Below are positions 53,022 through 61,494 of a stretch of 64,000 nt of DNA, piece after piece; within the stretch, counting starts at the first letter, position 1; each line of letters starts with the position of its first letter. Location of the stretch: NCBI GenBank assembly GCA_964406105.1, contig CAYOQK010000011.1, positions 1 to 64,000 of the forward strand. The letters are read 5' to 3'. A model generated the notes under the pieces. It did not search any database and had not been told where the DNA came from. It was given only the letters and a program-made list of their open reading frames with translations. This stretch comes from WGAB01 sp964406105 (lineage in GTDB: Bacteria; Hydrothermota; Hydrothermia; WGAB01). Both the position numbers and the translations under genes were made by a program.

Positions 53022-55006
53022 AGCAGCACCCCCATGATTTCAGAGAACACCTCATGGTCGCTGAACAGGTTTTGGCTCAAGGCACCCGAAGGACAGGCGG
53101 CCGTGCAGGTGCCGCAGCCCTTGCACAGGGCCTCATTGACCTCTGCCACCTTCTTTTCCTCGTTGAAGGAGATGGCCCCATAGGGGCACAGGCCGATGCA
53201 GATGTGGCAGCCGGAGCAGAGTTCTTCGTCCACTTGGGCCACGTTGGGTTCAATGAGCACCGACCCCTTGTCCATCAGGGCCAAGGCATTGGCTGCGGCT
53301 GCTTGGGCTTGGGCCACGGTCTCGGGGATGTCCTTGGGCCCCTGGCAGGCACCGGCTACGAACACACCATCCGTGAAGGTTTCCACGGGGGCCAACTTGG
53401 GGTGCCGCTCCAGGAACCAACCCTCGTTGGAACAGGAGATGTTGAACAGCCGCCGTACATCCTCAGCATCGGGTTGGGGTTCTAAGCCCACGGCCAGCAC
53501 CACCATGTCCACAGGGATCCGTCGGACCACCCCGATGTTGGTGTCTTCCACCCGGATGATGAGTTTGCCTTCTTCTTCAGGGTGCAGCGGGGCGTCGGTT
53601 ACCTCGGCGACACGGCCCCGGATCAAGTGCACCCCTTCCTTGGCCAGGCGGTTGTAGAACTCTTCATAGCCCTTGCCTGGAGTTCGCATGTCAATGTAGA
53701 AGTTGTAGACCTCGGCCCCACTTCGTTCGTGGATCAGGTGGGCGAGTTTCAAGGAGTACATACAGCACACCTTGGAACACCAGGGGTTCGTATTCTTGTC
53801 CCGGGAACCTACACAGTGGATGATGCCCACGCGTTTGGGTTTCTGGCCGTTCCGCATGACCACCTCGCCTCCAGTGGGGCCAGAGGAGTTCACCAGCCGT
53901 TCAATCTCCAGGGAGGTGTACACCTCCGGATACTTGCCATAGCCGTACTTGGGGGTCCGATGCGGGTCAAAGGTCTTGAAGCCTGTGGCCAGGATGATGG
54001 TGCCCACCTCCAGTTCCAGGGTTTCGGGTTGCATGTCAAAGTCAATGGCATTGCGATCGCCACAGGCCTCCACACAGGTCTTTTTGCACTTGCCCAGCCG
54101 CAGGTACAGACAGGTTTCAGGGTCTATGGTGACCACTGGTGGCACGGCCTGGGGGAAGGGGATGTACACCGGCTTCCGCTTGGAAAGGCCTAAATCAAAC
54201 TCGTTGGGGAACCGTGGCTCTTTGAACACACAGGCTTCAATGCACTCCAAGCAACCCACACACCGGTCTTCGTGCACGTAGCGGGGTTTTTTTCGCACTT
54301 TGACCTTGAAGTTGCCCACGTAGCCGTCCACCTCTTCCACTTCGCTGTAGGTGAGCAGGGTGATGTTGGGGTGATCCTTCACCGCGGTCATCTTGGGGGT
54401 GAGGATGCAGGCGGCACAGTCCAGGGTGGGAAAGGTCTTGTCAAACTTGGCCATATGGCCACCGATGGTGGGTTCCCGTTCCACAAGATACACGTGCTTG
54501 CCGGCTTCGGCCAGGGTGAGGGCCGCAGTGATTCCAGCGATGCCCCCACCCACCACCAGGGCGCTCTCGCGCACCGGAACGGACTGGGGTTCCAGGGGTT
54601 TTTGCCAGGCCACCCGAAGCACGGCGCCGTGCACGATGGCCTTGGCCTTTCGGGTGGCTTCCTCTTCGTCGTCGTGCACCCAGGACACGTCCTCGCGGAT
54701 GTTCACATGGTGCACCAGGTAAGGGTTCAGGCCACCTTCAGCGGTGGCCTTGCGAAAGGTGTGCTCGTGGAGGAGGGGTGAGCAGGAGGCTACCACGATG
54801 CGATTCAACCCATACTCCTGGATATCGCGTTTGATCAGATCTTGGCCCGGGTCGGAGCACATGTACTTGTACTCGCGGGCCACCACCACGCCGGGCAGGT
54901 TCTTGGCGTATTCCACCACCTCTGGCACCCGAACCTTACCGGCGATGTTGGTGCCGCAGTCGCATACATACACGCCAATGCGGGGAACTTCGCCGTTGCC
55001 CTTCAT
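53018..55006 (-). CDS. hdrA: Heterodisulfide reductase-type subunit HdrA
   Basis: This 662-residue flavoprotein is the bifurcating subunit of HdrABC-Mvh complexes. It shows an N-terminal Cys pair (VYVCDCGTNIAG), the FAD motif LVVGGGIAGITAALTLAEAG (about 150), TLDCAACILTPKM, and middle ferredoxin-like cysteines (CVGCLECIEAC, CKKTCVEACG). The C-terminus has two [4Fe-4S] motifs (CSGCHICIGLCPYGA and CKGCGTCTAACPSGA). The start MKGNGEVPRIGVYV overlaps the hdrB stop (ATGA). In bacteria such complexes may reduce a disulfide or ferredoxin; the partner is not visible here. Confidence 0.93.
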   Translation of the reverse strand: MKGNGEVPRIGVYVCDCGTNIAGKVRVPEVVEYAKNLPGVVVAREYKYMCSDPGQDLIKRDIQEYGLNRIVVASCSPLLHEHTFRKATAEGGLNPYLVHHVNIREDVSWVHDDEEEATRKAKAIVHGAVLRVAWQKPLEPQSVPVRESALVVGGGIAGITAALTLAEAGKHVYLVEREPTIGGHMAKFDKTFPTLDCAACILTPKMTAVKDHPNITLLTYSEVEEVDGYVGNFKVKVRKKPRYVHEDRCVGCLECIEACVFKEPRFPNEFDLGLSKRKPVYIPFPQAVPPVVTIDPETCLYLRLGKCKKTCVEACGDRNAIDFDMQPETLELEVGTIILATGFKTFDPHRTPKYGYGKYPEVYTSLEIERLVNSSGPTGGEVVMRNGQKPKRVGIIHCVGSRDKNTNPWCSKVCCMYSLKLAHLIHERSGAEVYNFYIDMRTPGKGYEEFYNRLAKEGVHLIRGRVAEVTDAPLHPEEEGKLIIRVEDTNIGVVRRIPVDMVVLAVGLEPQPDAEDVRRLFNISCSNEGWFLERHPKLAPVETFTDGVFVAGACQGPKDIPETVAQAQAAAANALALMDKGSVLIEPNVAQVDEELCSGCHICIGLCPYGAISFNEEKKVAEVNEALCKGCGTCTAACPSGALSQNLFSDHEVFSEIMGVLL

Positions 55007-55884
55007 GACACCGCCTCCTGAAGAATGGCATGTCTGGGCTGGAAGGGAATGAGATGGCGATGCAGCCCGAGCTTCTCCGGGGGCAACCCCAAGGCCAAGC
55101 CCAGCAGTTGGGTGAAGTACAGCACGGGGATCCGTTCCTGGATGCCGTTGTTCCCCAGGGCCTCCTGTTGGAAAGCCTCCAGGTTGAACTGGCACAGGGG
55201 GCAAGTGGTCACAATCACCTGAGCACCTTGGCGCAGGGCCTCCCGCAGGAGGATATGCACCATTCGCACCCCGGCCTCTCGGATGACCCCGGTGAGGGCA
55301 CCGCCACAGCACCGGGTGCGATAGGCATAGGGCACCACCTCGGCACCGGTCACCTCAATGAAATCCTCCAGGATGGTGGTGTTCCAGGGGTCTTCCACGA
55401 TGGGGAAGGGGCGGGCCAACAGGCACCCGTAATAGGGCACCACCCGCAACCCTTTGAGGGGTTTCTGGATGCGTTTCCGAATCTCCTCCAGCCCGGGGGT
55501 TTCCTGAAGCACCTGGAGGGGATGCCTCACTGGGATCTCGTTGCCGAGTTGAAGACCCAGTCGCTCCAGAGTTTGTTCAATGCGCTGCCGCATGTCCGGG
55601 TACTGCTGCAGGTACCTTTGGGTTTTGGTGAGCACCAGGTAACAGTTGGGGCACGGGGCAACGATGGGATCGCCCCGGCGATGGGCCAGGGCCAGGTTGC
55701 GGGCGGCCAGGGCAAAGGCGGTACACTCGTCAATGCTGGAGTACGCTGTGGCACCGCAGCAGTTCCACGCTTCCAGTTCCTGGAAAGGCACGCCGAGAGC
55801 CTCAAACACTGCCCGCGTGGACTCGTCGTAACTCTTGCCGGTGCCGAGGAGCGAGCAGCCCGGATAGTAGGCGTAGCCGCTCAT
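55003..55884 (-). CDS. hdrB: Heterodisulfide reductase-type subunit HdrB
   Basis: This 293-residue protein carries two CCG domains that hold non-cubane [4Fe-4S] clusters at the disulfide site. The first has NCCGATAYS and PCPNCYLVL; the second has YYGCLLARP, RCCGGALTG and TTCPLCQFN. All expected cysteines are present. It overlaps both hdrC and hdrA. In methanogens it reduces CoM-S-S-CoB; in bacteria lacking those thiols the substrate is unknown. Confidence 0.93.
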   Translation of the reverse strand: MSGYAYYPGCSLLGTGKSYDESTRAVFEALGVPFQELEAWNCCGATAYSSIDECTAFALAARNLALAHRRGDPIVAPCPNCYLVLTKTQRYLQQYPDMRQRIEQTLERLGLQLGNEIPVRHPLQVLQETPGLEEIRKRIQKPLKGLRVVPYYGCLLARPFPIVEDPWNTTILEDFIEVTGAEVVPYAYRTRCCGGALTGVIREAGVRMVHILLREALRQGAQVIVTTCPLCQFNLEAFQQEALGNNGIQERIPVLYFTQLLGLALGLPPEKLGLHRHLIPFQPRHAILQEAVS

Positions 55885-56474
55885 GATTTTTCACCTCCAG
55901 TTTGTTCCTCCAGGCACTCCAGCAGGGCTTGCACTTCACCGGGATTGGGGATTCGCTCCGTACCGAAGGCGCTGAGTCGTCCAGTGCGCCAAAGTTTGAA
56001 GCCCAGGGGTGCCATCTTGAGCATGGTCCCCAGGCCTGCGCGCCGGTACAGCCGCATCATGACCTTGCGCTCGGTGGCACGACCATCCTCCTTGACCGTC
56101 TGGAAAAAGGATTCAGCCAGCAACCGAGTGAGAACCTTCCTGGGGCCGTAGCCCTCTTTGATGGCGCGCTGTTTCAAGGCATACATCACATCCGTGACCT
56201 TGATGCCCACTGGGCACTCCACGGTGCAGGCGTAACAAGAGGAGCAAAGCCAAATGGTGAGGGAGGAAAGAACCTCGTGTTTGAACCCCTCCCGGGTCAT
56301 GGCAATGATTCGGCGGGGCGTGAGGTCCATGTAGATGGACACAGGACAGGCCGCGGAGCACGCGCCACACTGGATACACTCAAAGAGGGTTTCGGCCCCA
56401 GGAGACTGGGCAATCTCGTAGGCGAACTGGCGGTCCAGTTCCGCCTCGTACTTGATGGTCCTCTGGATCTCCAT
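55881..56474 (-). CDS. hdrC: Heterodisulfide reductase-type subunit HdrC
   Basis: This 197-residue ferredoxin-like subunit has two [4Fe-4S] motifs (CIQCGACSAACPV and CSSCYACTVECPVGI) that relay electrons between HdrA and HdrB. The ATG at 56474 follows AAGGAGG; an upstream extension of the frame has no similarity. It is the first gene of the six-gene hdrCBA-mvhDGA operon. Confidence 0.92.
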   Translation of the reverse strand: MEIQRTIKYEAELDRQFAYEIAQSPGAETLFECIQCGACSAACPVSIYMDLTPRRIIAMTREGFKHEVLSSLTIWLCSSCYACTVECPVGIKVTDVMYALKQRAIKEGYGPRKVLTRLLAESFFQTVKEDGRATERKVMMRLYRRAGLGTMLKMAPLGFKLWRTGRLSAFGTERIPNPGEVQALLECLEEQTGGEKS

Positions 56475-56793
56475 CGGGCCCTCCTTGGTGTTTGCCGGCT
56501 GAGCTGCAAAAATCCTGCCAATAAGACCTTGTAAGGTTTGATTAACTTGCGGATGGTGCAAAGGGCACTTTGCTCGCGTTTCCCCGGTAGGGGGGTCGCC
56601 CTTTCCCGTGTGTCGGTGTGGCAAAGTGGAACAGGGGGCAGACCGGCCAGGTGGATCGGTTGGGAATCCTTAAAGCGACAACGGAAAGAGAACGGGCGCT
56701 TCAAAGATCGGTGGGGCCGAAAAACCTAAGCCCTGGGGGTAAGCAAGAGGGAGCGTCTGTGGGTAGGCTTTGGCCCCGCCAAGCAATAAAAAA
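56475..56793. other. Intergenic region upstream of hdrC
   Basis: About 320 bases without a gene. The part nearest hdrC holds its ribosome site and an AT-richer stretch with two short inverted repeats: ACCTT-GT-AAGGT (56526-56537) and CAAAG-GGCA-CTTTG (56559-56572). Either could be a redox-regulator site, but no family consensus is clear. TTGCAC and TTAATC are weak -35 candidates and no good -10 pairs with them. Otherwise I see nothing defined up to the tRNA. Confidence 0.5.
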
Positions 56794-56868
56794 TCGGGGA
56801 GAGCCGATTTGAACGGCCGACCCCCTGCTCCCAAGGCAGGTGCGCTAACCAGGCTGCGCTACTCCCCG
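56794..56868 (-). tRNA. tRNA-Pro (anticodon UGG)
   Basis: Read on the minus strand the cloverleaf is complete. The acceptor CGGGGAG pairs with CTCCCCG, the D arm is GCGC/GCGC, and the anticodon stem CCTGC/GCAGG carries loop CTTGGGA (anticodon TGG). The T arm has loop TTCAAAT. The discriminator is A and no CCA is encoded. A run of six T follows directly and may end transcription. The consensus promoter lies just upstream. Confidence 0.95.
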
Positions 56869-56878
56869 ATGTGCCTAA

Positions 56879-56907
56879 ATGATAGCCAAGGGTCCGCGGG
56901 GTGTCAA
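56879..56907 (-). promoter_or_regulatory. Consensus promoter of tRNA-Pro
   Basis: Minus-strand TTGACA (56902-56907), 17 bases, and TATCAT (56879-56884) lie about ten bases before the tRNA 5' end. It is the best sigma70-type promoter in the window. Confidence 0.85.
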
Positions 56908-57060
56908 CGGGCCTGACCCCCTGGTCCCCGGCCCTGGGGCATCCCTCCAAGGATCCCCTGGTTCCATACCAGATCGGTACGCGACCCCCGCAGCACTCCC
57001 TCTGCTTTGCAAACCCGAGGGGAAGTCCGGTTTTCCCTGATGTTCCAGGCGGCTTTCCCG

Positions 57061-57066
57061 TATAAT
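57061..57066 (+). promoter_or_regulatory. -10 box of the rplT-pheST unit
   Basis: TATAAT lies 37 bases before the rplT ATG; a good AAGGAGGA ribosome site follows. The -35 (CTGATG, spacing 18) is weak. Confidence 0.55.
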
Positions 57067-57102
57067 TCTGCCACAGATTTTGCTGGAAGGAGGAATTTTC
57101 CA

Positions 57103-57462
57103 ATGAGAGTGAAAACGGGATACACCAGAAGGAGACGGCACAAAAAGATCCGGAAGATGGCGCGTGGCTATTATGGCCAGAAGTCCAGGACCTTTCGGAA
57201 AGCCAACGAGCAACTCTTGAAATCGTTGAGCTTTGCCTATCGCCACCGCAAGCAGAAAAAAGGCGAGTTTCGCCGGCTCTGGATCGTGCGGATCAACGCC
57301 GCTGCACGCCAGGCAGGGCTGAACTACAGTACCCTGATGAACGGATTGAAACGTGCTGGGATCTCCATGAACCGAAAGGTGCTGGCCGACCTGGCCGTAC
57401 GTGATCCCCAGGGCTTCTCGCAACTGGTGGCCAGCGCTAAGGCGGCCCTGGGGCTCTCCTAA
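57103..57462 (+). CDS. rplT: 50S ribosomal protein L20
   Basis: This 119-residue very basic protein binds 23S rRNA early in large-subunit assembly. It begins MRVKTGYTRRRRHKKIRKMA and has SFAYRHRKQKKGEFRRLWIV and YSTLMNGLKRAGI, all standard. In most bacteria it follows infC and rpmI; here those are absent and rplT has its own promoter. pheS and pheT follow, the usual downstream neighbours. Confidence 0.97.
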   Translation: MRVKTGYTRRRRHKKIRKMARGYYGQKSRTFRKANEQLLKSLSFAYRHRKQKKGEFRRLWIVRINAAARQAGLNYSTLMNGLKRAGISMNRKVLADLAVRDPQGFSQLVASAKAALGLS

Positions 57463-57474
57463 GGGAGGGGCCCC

Positions 57475-58467
57475 GTGGATGCCGATCTCCAGTCCCTAAA
57501 GGCCCGAGTTCAGCGCCTGCAAGAGGAAATCCAACAGGCCTTGGCCCAGGTACAGAACCTGGAGGACCTGGAGGCCCTTCGGATCCGGTTCCTGGGCCGA
57601 AGAGGCGAGGTTACCGCTCTGCTGAAGCACATCGGCCGGTTGCCACCGGAGCAGCGGCCCCAAGCCGGCGCTGAGATCAACCGTCTTAAGGCCTGGGTTC
57701 AACAGGAAATCCAGGCCTCGCGAGAACGCTTAGAAGCCCAAACCAAACGCCGGATTGACCTCACCCTGCCCGGCCGGCCCGTGGCCCCCGGTCGGCTCCA
57801 TCCCATCACCCGCGTGTTCACCGAGATCCTGGAGATCTTCAAGGGCCTCGGATTCCAGGTGGAAGAGGGGCCCGACGTGGAATGGGACTACTACAACTTT
57901 GAAGCCCTCAACATCCCGCCCCACCATCCGGCCCGCGAAATGCAGAGCACCTTCTTCATCACCGACAAAATGCTGCTCCGAACCCACACCTCTCCCATCC
58001 AGATCCGCGTGATGGAACGCCAACGCCCTCCCCTGCGCTTCGTGGCTCCCGGCAAGGTGTACCGGGTGGACCCCTTTGACCCCTCCCACGCCCCTGCCTT
58101 TCACCAATTGGAAGGGCTTTACGTGGACCGACGCGTGACCTTTGCGGAGCTCAAGGGCACCTTAGAACTCTTCCTGCGCGAGTTCTTTGGCCCCCAAACG
58201 GACATCAAGTTCCTGCCCTCCTACTTCCCCTTCACCGAACCCTCGGCAGAGGTGGCCATCCGTTGGAAGGGCGAATGGCTGGAAGTGCTGGGATGCGGCA
58301 TGGTGCACCCCAATGTGTTCCGGGCCGTGAACCTGGATCCAGAAGAGTGGAAGGGTTATGCCTTCGGCTTGGGCGTGGAACGGCTCGCCATGGTCCGCTA
58401 CGGAATCCCGGATATCCGTTGGTTTTCGGAAAACGACCTGCGGTTCCTGAGGGGGTATGAACCATGA
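57475..58467 (+). CDS. pheS: Phenylalanyl-tRNA synthetase alpha subunit
   Basis: This 330-residue catalytic subunit charges tRNA-Phe. The N-terminal coiled coil (residues 1-90) binds tRNA. The class II motifs include HPITRVFTEILEIFKGLGF, VEEGPDVEWDYYNFEALNIP, FHQLEGLYVD (motif 2) and GLGVERLAMVRYGIPDIR (motif 3). The GTG start follows GGGAGGG. It overlaps pheT by ATGA. Confidence 0.96.
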   Translation: MDADLQSLKARVQRLQEEIQQALAQVQNLEDLEALRIRFLGRRGEVTALLKHIGRLPPEQRPQAGAEINRLKAWVQQEIQASRERLEAQTKRRIDLTLPGRPVAPGRLHPITRVFTEILEIFKGLGFQVEEGPDVEWDYYNFEALNIPPHHPAREMQSTFFITDKMLLRTHTSPIQIRVMERQRPPLRFVAPGKVYRVDPFDPSHAPAFHQLEGLYVDRRVTFAELKGTLELFLREFFGPQTDIKFLPSYFPFTEPSAEVAIRWKGEWLEVLGCGMVHPNVFRAVNLDPEEWKGYAFGLGVERLAMVRYGIPDIRWFSENDLRFLRGYEP

Positions 58468-60806
58468 AGGTGCTCTACTCTTGGCTTCGGGAGTTTCTGG
58501 ATACCGAACTCACCGCCGAGGATCTGCTGCCCGTGTTTGAACAGGTGGGCATTGAAGTGGAAGACTTCCAGGATCTGGCAGCCCCCTACCGGGGGTCCGT
58601 GGTGGTGGGCGAGATCGTGGGGTTAGAGCCCCACCCCCGTGCCGATCGCCTGCTGGTCGCACGGGTTGCCACGGGCCAAGAAACTCTCCAGCTGGTTAGT
58701 GGGGCGCCAAATCTGCGCACGGGCATGAAGGTGGTGGTGGCCCTGCCGGGCGCCTCCCTCCCTGGAGGCCGGGTGGAGGTGCGCACCTTCCGGGGGGTAG
58801 AAAGCCAAGGGATGTTGCTCTCCGAAGCCGAACTCGGCCTGGAGGAAGAATCCTTCGGCATCATTGAACTGCCTCCAGAGGCTCGCCCTGGCGACGAGCC
58901 CTTCCCCTTCCTGGACCTCAACGATTGGCTCTATGACCTCTACATCATGCCCAATCGCGGCGACTTGATGGGCGTTTTGGGAATCGCTCGGGAACTCGCC
59001 GCCAAACTGCAGGTGCCCCTGCGAATCCCCGAGCCCCGGATCTCTGAAGAACCCTGGTCCTATGAGGTAGAGATCCAAGATCCTGAGGGGTGTCCACGGT
59101 ACACGGCCCGCATCCTTCGCGGTGTCAAGGTGTGGCCCTCTCCTCCTTGGCTGCGACGTCGGCTACACTTGGTGGGCCTTCGGTCCATCAACAACATCGT
59201 GGATGTAACCAATTACGTGCTTTTGGAACTGGGGCATCCCCTACACGCCTTTGACTTGGCTAAGCTCCAGGGCGGCATTCGGGTTCGCCGTGCCCAACCG
59301 GGCGAACGCATCGTGACCCTGGATGGCGTGGAACGCACCCTGACCCAAGAGGTCCTCGTGATCGCAGACCGCGAGCGACCCGTGGCCCTGGCCGGCGTAA
59401 TGGGGGCCGAGGATACAGGCGTTACCGAAGAAACCACCGACCTCCTGCTGGAGAGCGCCCTGTTTGACCCCGTGGTTACCTACTACAGTGCCCGGGCTGT
59501 GGGCCTGGACACGGAATCCTCCCGCCGTTTCATCCGCGGGGTGGATCCTGAGATCCCTCCGTTCTCCTCCCTGCGGGCCACCCAGTTGATCCTGGAAACC
59601 GCCGGTGGCACCGCAGGACGCTTGGTGGACGCCTATCCCCGCCCTCTCCGCCGAAGGGCGGTGGAAACCTCAGGGGCCCGCATCGCTGAGATCCTGGGCA
59701 TCCAGGTCTCTGACGAGGATCTCCGCCACACCCTGCCCCGCCTGGGCTACCGGGTAGAGAACGGTGAACGCCAGCCCCTGCGGGTGATCGTGCCCACTTG
59801 GCGGCGGGACGTGTTGGAGGAACCGGACCTGGCAGAGGACTACGCTCGGTTGATCGGCTACGAGGCCATCCCTGGCACCGTGGAAACCTCGGGCTCCTTC
59901 CTGGGCAAAGGCGAACTGGGCTATCTTTGGCTCAAACGATACCTGGTTGCTCTGGGACTGGTGGAAAGCGAAACCGTAGAGTTCACCTCCCCCCAACTCC
60001 TGCGTGCGCTGGAGGCCGAAGGCCGGGCCGTACGCATTGCCAACCCCTTGGGTGCGGAGTACAGCGTGCTCCGAACCACGCTGGTGCCTGGCTTGCTCCA
60101 GGTGCTCTCCCTCAATCTCCGCCGTGGGGCCCCTGGCATGATCACCTTTGAGTTGGGCAAAGTGTTCCTCTGGCGGTCCGAAGAGGAGCTCCCCGAGGAG
60201 CCCTATCGTTTGGCCGTGGCTTTGGCTGGCCGGGTCCCAGAGCACTGGGCAACGCCCGAACGTGAACTGGATTACTACGATCTCAAGGGCATCCTGGATC
60301 GGCTGATGGAAGACTTCGGGCTCACATTCACCCTACGGGAAAGGGAGCGCAACTTCGCGGACCAGTATGCCGAGGTGGTGTTGGACTCAGGGGTTACCAT
60401 CGGGTACGTGGCCGTGCTCAACCGCAAAACCGCCCGGTTGTTTGACCTCAAGGTGCCCACCTACGTGATGGAGCTCTCCGTGGCCCCCTTCGCCCCTACG
60501 CCCCGACCGCCGGAGATTCACCCCTATCCTCCGGTCAAACGGGATCTATCCCTGCTCGTGCCCGAGGGCGTGCGGTACCAGGACATCGTCCAGCTCTTCC
60601 GCTCTACTCCTACGCGGTATCTGCGCACCTTCTGGCCCATTGACCTGTACCAGGGTGATCCGTTGCCCCCGGGTACCCGGAGCATCACCCTGCGGTTGGT
60701 GTTCCTGAACCCCCAAGGCACCCTGAGTCAGGAGGACGTCCAGGCCGACGTCAACGCTTTGATCCAGGCTGTGGAGGCTCGCCAATGGAAAATCCGGGGC
60801 CTGTAA
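58464..60806 (+). CDS. pheT: Phenylalanyl-tRNA synthetase beta subunit
   Basis: This 780-residue subunit carries the tRNA-binding EMAP-like domain (about 40-150, with LEPHPRADRLLVARV), the B3/B4 editing domain (LVGLRSINNIVDVTNYVLLE, RRFIRGVDPEIPPF), B5, and the C-terminal ferredoxin-fold anticodon-binding domain (YPPVKRDLSLLVPEGV to the end). It is full length. Its last 22 bases overlap the next small coiled-coil gene. Confidence 0.96.
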   Translation: MKVLYSWLREFLDTELTAEDLLPVFEQVGIEVEDFQDLAAPYRGSVVVGEIVGLEPHPRADRLLVARVATGQETLQLVSGAPNLRTGMKVVVALPGASLPGGRVEVRTFRGVESQGMLLSEAELGLEEESFGIIELPPEARPGDEPFPFLDLNDWLYDLYIMPNRGDLMGVLGIARELAAKLQVPLRIPEPRISEEPWSYEVEIQDPEGCPRYTARILRGVKVWPSPPWLRRRLHLVGLRSINNIVDVTNYVLLELGHPLHAFDLAKLQGGIRVRRAQPGERIVTLDGVERTLTQEVLVIADRERPVALAGVMGAEDTGVTEETTDLLLESALFDPVVTYYSARAVGLDTESSRRFIRGVDPEIPPFSSLRATQLILETAGGTAGRLVDAYPRPLRRRAVETSGARIAEILGIQVSDEDLRHTLPRLGYRVENGERQPLRVIVPTWRRDVLEEPDLAEDYARLIGYEAIPGTVETSGSFLGKGELGYLWLKRYLVALGLVESETVEFTSPQLLRALEAEGRAVRIANPLGAEYSVLRTTLVPGLLQVLSLNLRRGAPGMITFELGKVFLWRSEEELPEEPYRLAVALAGRVPEHWATPERELDYYDLKGILDRLMEDFGLTFTLRERERNFADQYAEVVLDSGVTIGYVAVLNRKTARLFDLKVPTYVMELSVAPFAPTPRPPEIHPYPPVKRDLSLLVPEGVRYQDIVQLFRSTPTRYLRTFWPIDLYQGDPLPPGTRSITLRLVFLNPQGTLSQEDVQADVNALIQAVEARQWKIRGL

Positions 60807-61003
60807 ACCCCAGGGCTTCTGCCGTTCAGCTCTCCCTTGACCGTCTCCGCAAAAGGATGCATAAATTAACCGAACAGAACCAGAGGCTCCGAGCCCGGGT
60901 GCAGGAACTGGAAGCCATGTTGCGCAGTGTGGTGGAGGAAACCAAGGTACTGGAAGAAAAAATCCAGGACTTGATGTTGAAAAACGAGGTGATGAGGGAA
61001 TGA
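60785..61003 (+). CDS. Small coiled-coil protein, ZapB-like
   Basis: This 72-residue protein is almost entirely coiled coil (about 16-68, with LRKRMHKLTEQNQRLRARVQ), similar in size and character to division protein ZapB. It lies between pheT and zapA, overlapping both, so a role with ZapA at the Z ring is plausible. The sequence is too short and generic for a firm family call. Confidence 0.65.
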   Translation: MENPGPVNPRASAVQLSLDRLRKRMHKLTEQNQRLRARVQELEAMLRSVVEETKVLEEKIQDLMLKNEVMRE

Positions 61004-61323
61004 AGGGTGTGGAGATCAATCCGTCCCAGTTGACCCCTGTGAAATTGGAAGTGGACGGGAAAACCTTGAATCTCCGCACGGATTTTTCACAAGAGGCTTT
61101 AAAGTTCATTCAGGAAGAAACCCAGGCGACCATTCAGAAGATGCGGGAGTTTCATCCGGATCTGCCAACAGAACACATTTACCTGTTGGCCGCGCTGAAC
61201 CTGGCTGGACAAGTTTACGAAAAGCAACAGGAAATCCATCACTTCACCCTTCAGGTGGAGGAAATGCATCGGTTGCTGGGAGATGACGACGAGGAGCCAG
61301 GGAACGGAGATGAAGACCATTGA
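61000..61323 (+). CDS. zapA: Cell division protein ZapA
   Basis: This 107-residue protein has the ZapA pattern: a beta-hairpin start (VKLEVDGKTLNLRTDF), helix with ALKFIQEETQATIQKMREFH, the LLAALNLAGQVYE core and a coiled-coil tail with an acidic end. ZapA bundles FtsZ filaments at the septum. It follows pheT in many bacteria, as here. Its ATG overlaps the previous gene's stop, and a likely 6S RNA follows immediately. Confidence 0.8.
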   Translation: MKGVEINPSQLTPVKLEVDGKTLNLRTDFSQEALKFIQEETQATIQKMREFHPDLPTEHIYLLAALNLAGQVYEKQQEIHHFTLQVEEMHRLLGDDDEEPGNGDEDH

Positions 61324-61466
61324 CATGTCCCCCTGCGGTACTCGTGCAGTAACGGGGATAAGCCCGAGGCCAGCACCATCCATAGGGGAGCCCAACAGGG
61401 CGCCCACGTTGTGGCATGGGCCTGTCGGGCCTATCCCGGCGCGGTACCCGCGGGGGGGCCTTTTAT
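61322..61466 (+). ncRNA. ssrS: Likely 6S RNA (SsrS)
   Basis: The gap between zapA and rarA folds into a long rod. A GC-rich closing stem of about 13 pairs (61329-61341 with 61444-61457) has one G-U pair and one bulge. An asymmetric open region of about 13 and 6 bases follows. A second stem (GGGATA-A-GCCCGA pairing with TCGGGC-C-TATCCC) is then capped by smaller hairpins. Closing stem, central bubble and terminal arm are the features of 6S RNA, which traps sigma70 RNA polymerase. The 5' CCCTGCGGTA resembles known 6S starts. zapA and rarA are both frequent 6S neighbours. The ends are approximate; no promoter of its own is clear. Confidence 0.6.
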
Positions 61467-61494
61467 CCCTCCAAGGGCAGGGAGGTGACGCTCT

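Noticed and set aside
57000..57103. L20 leader autoregulatory structure
   Set aside because: The leader is only about 30 bases from the likely +1 and I could not find the pseudoknot or helix expected of known L20 leaders.
61319..61324. TTGACA at the end of zapA as a -35 for rarA
   Set aside because: No acceptable -10 occurs at 16-18 bases, and the hexamer abuts the 5' closing stem of the putative 6S RNA.
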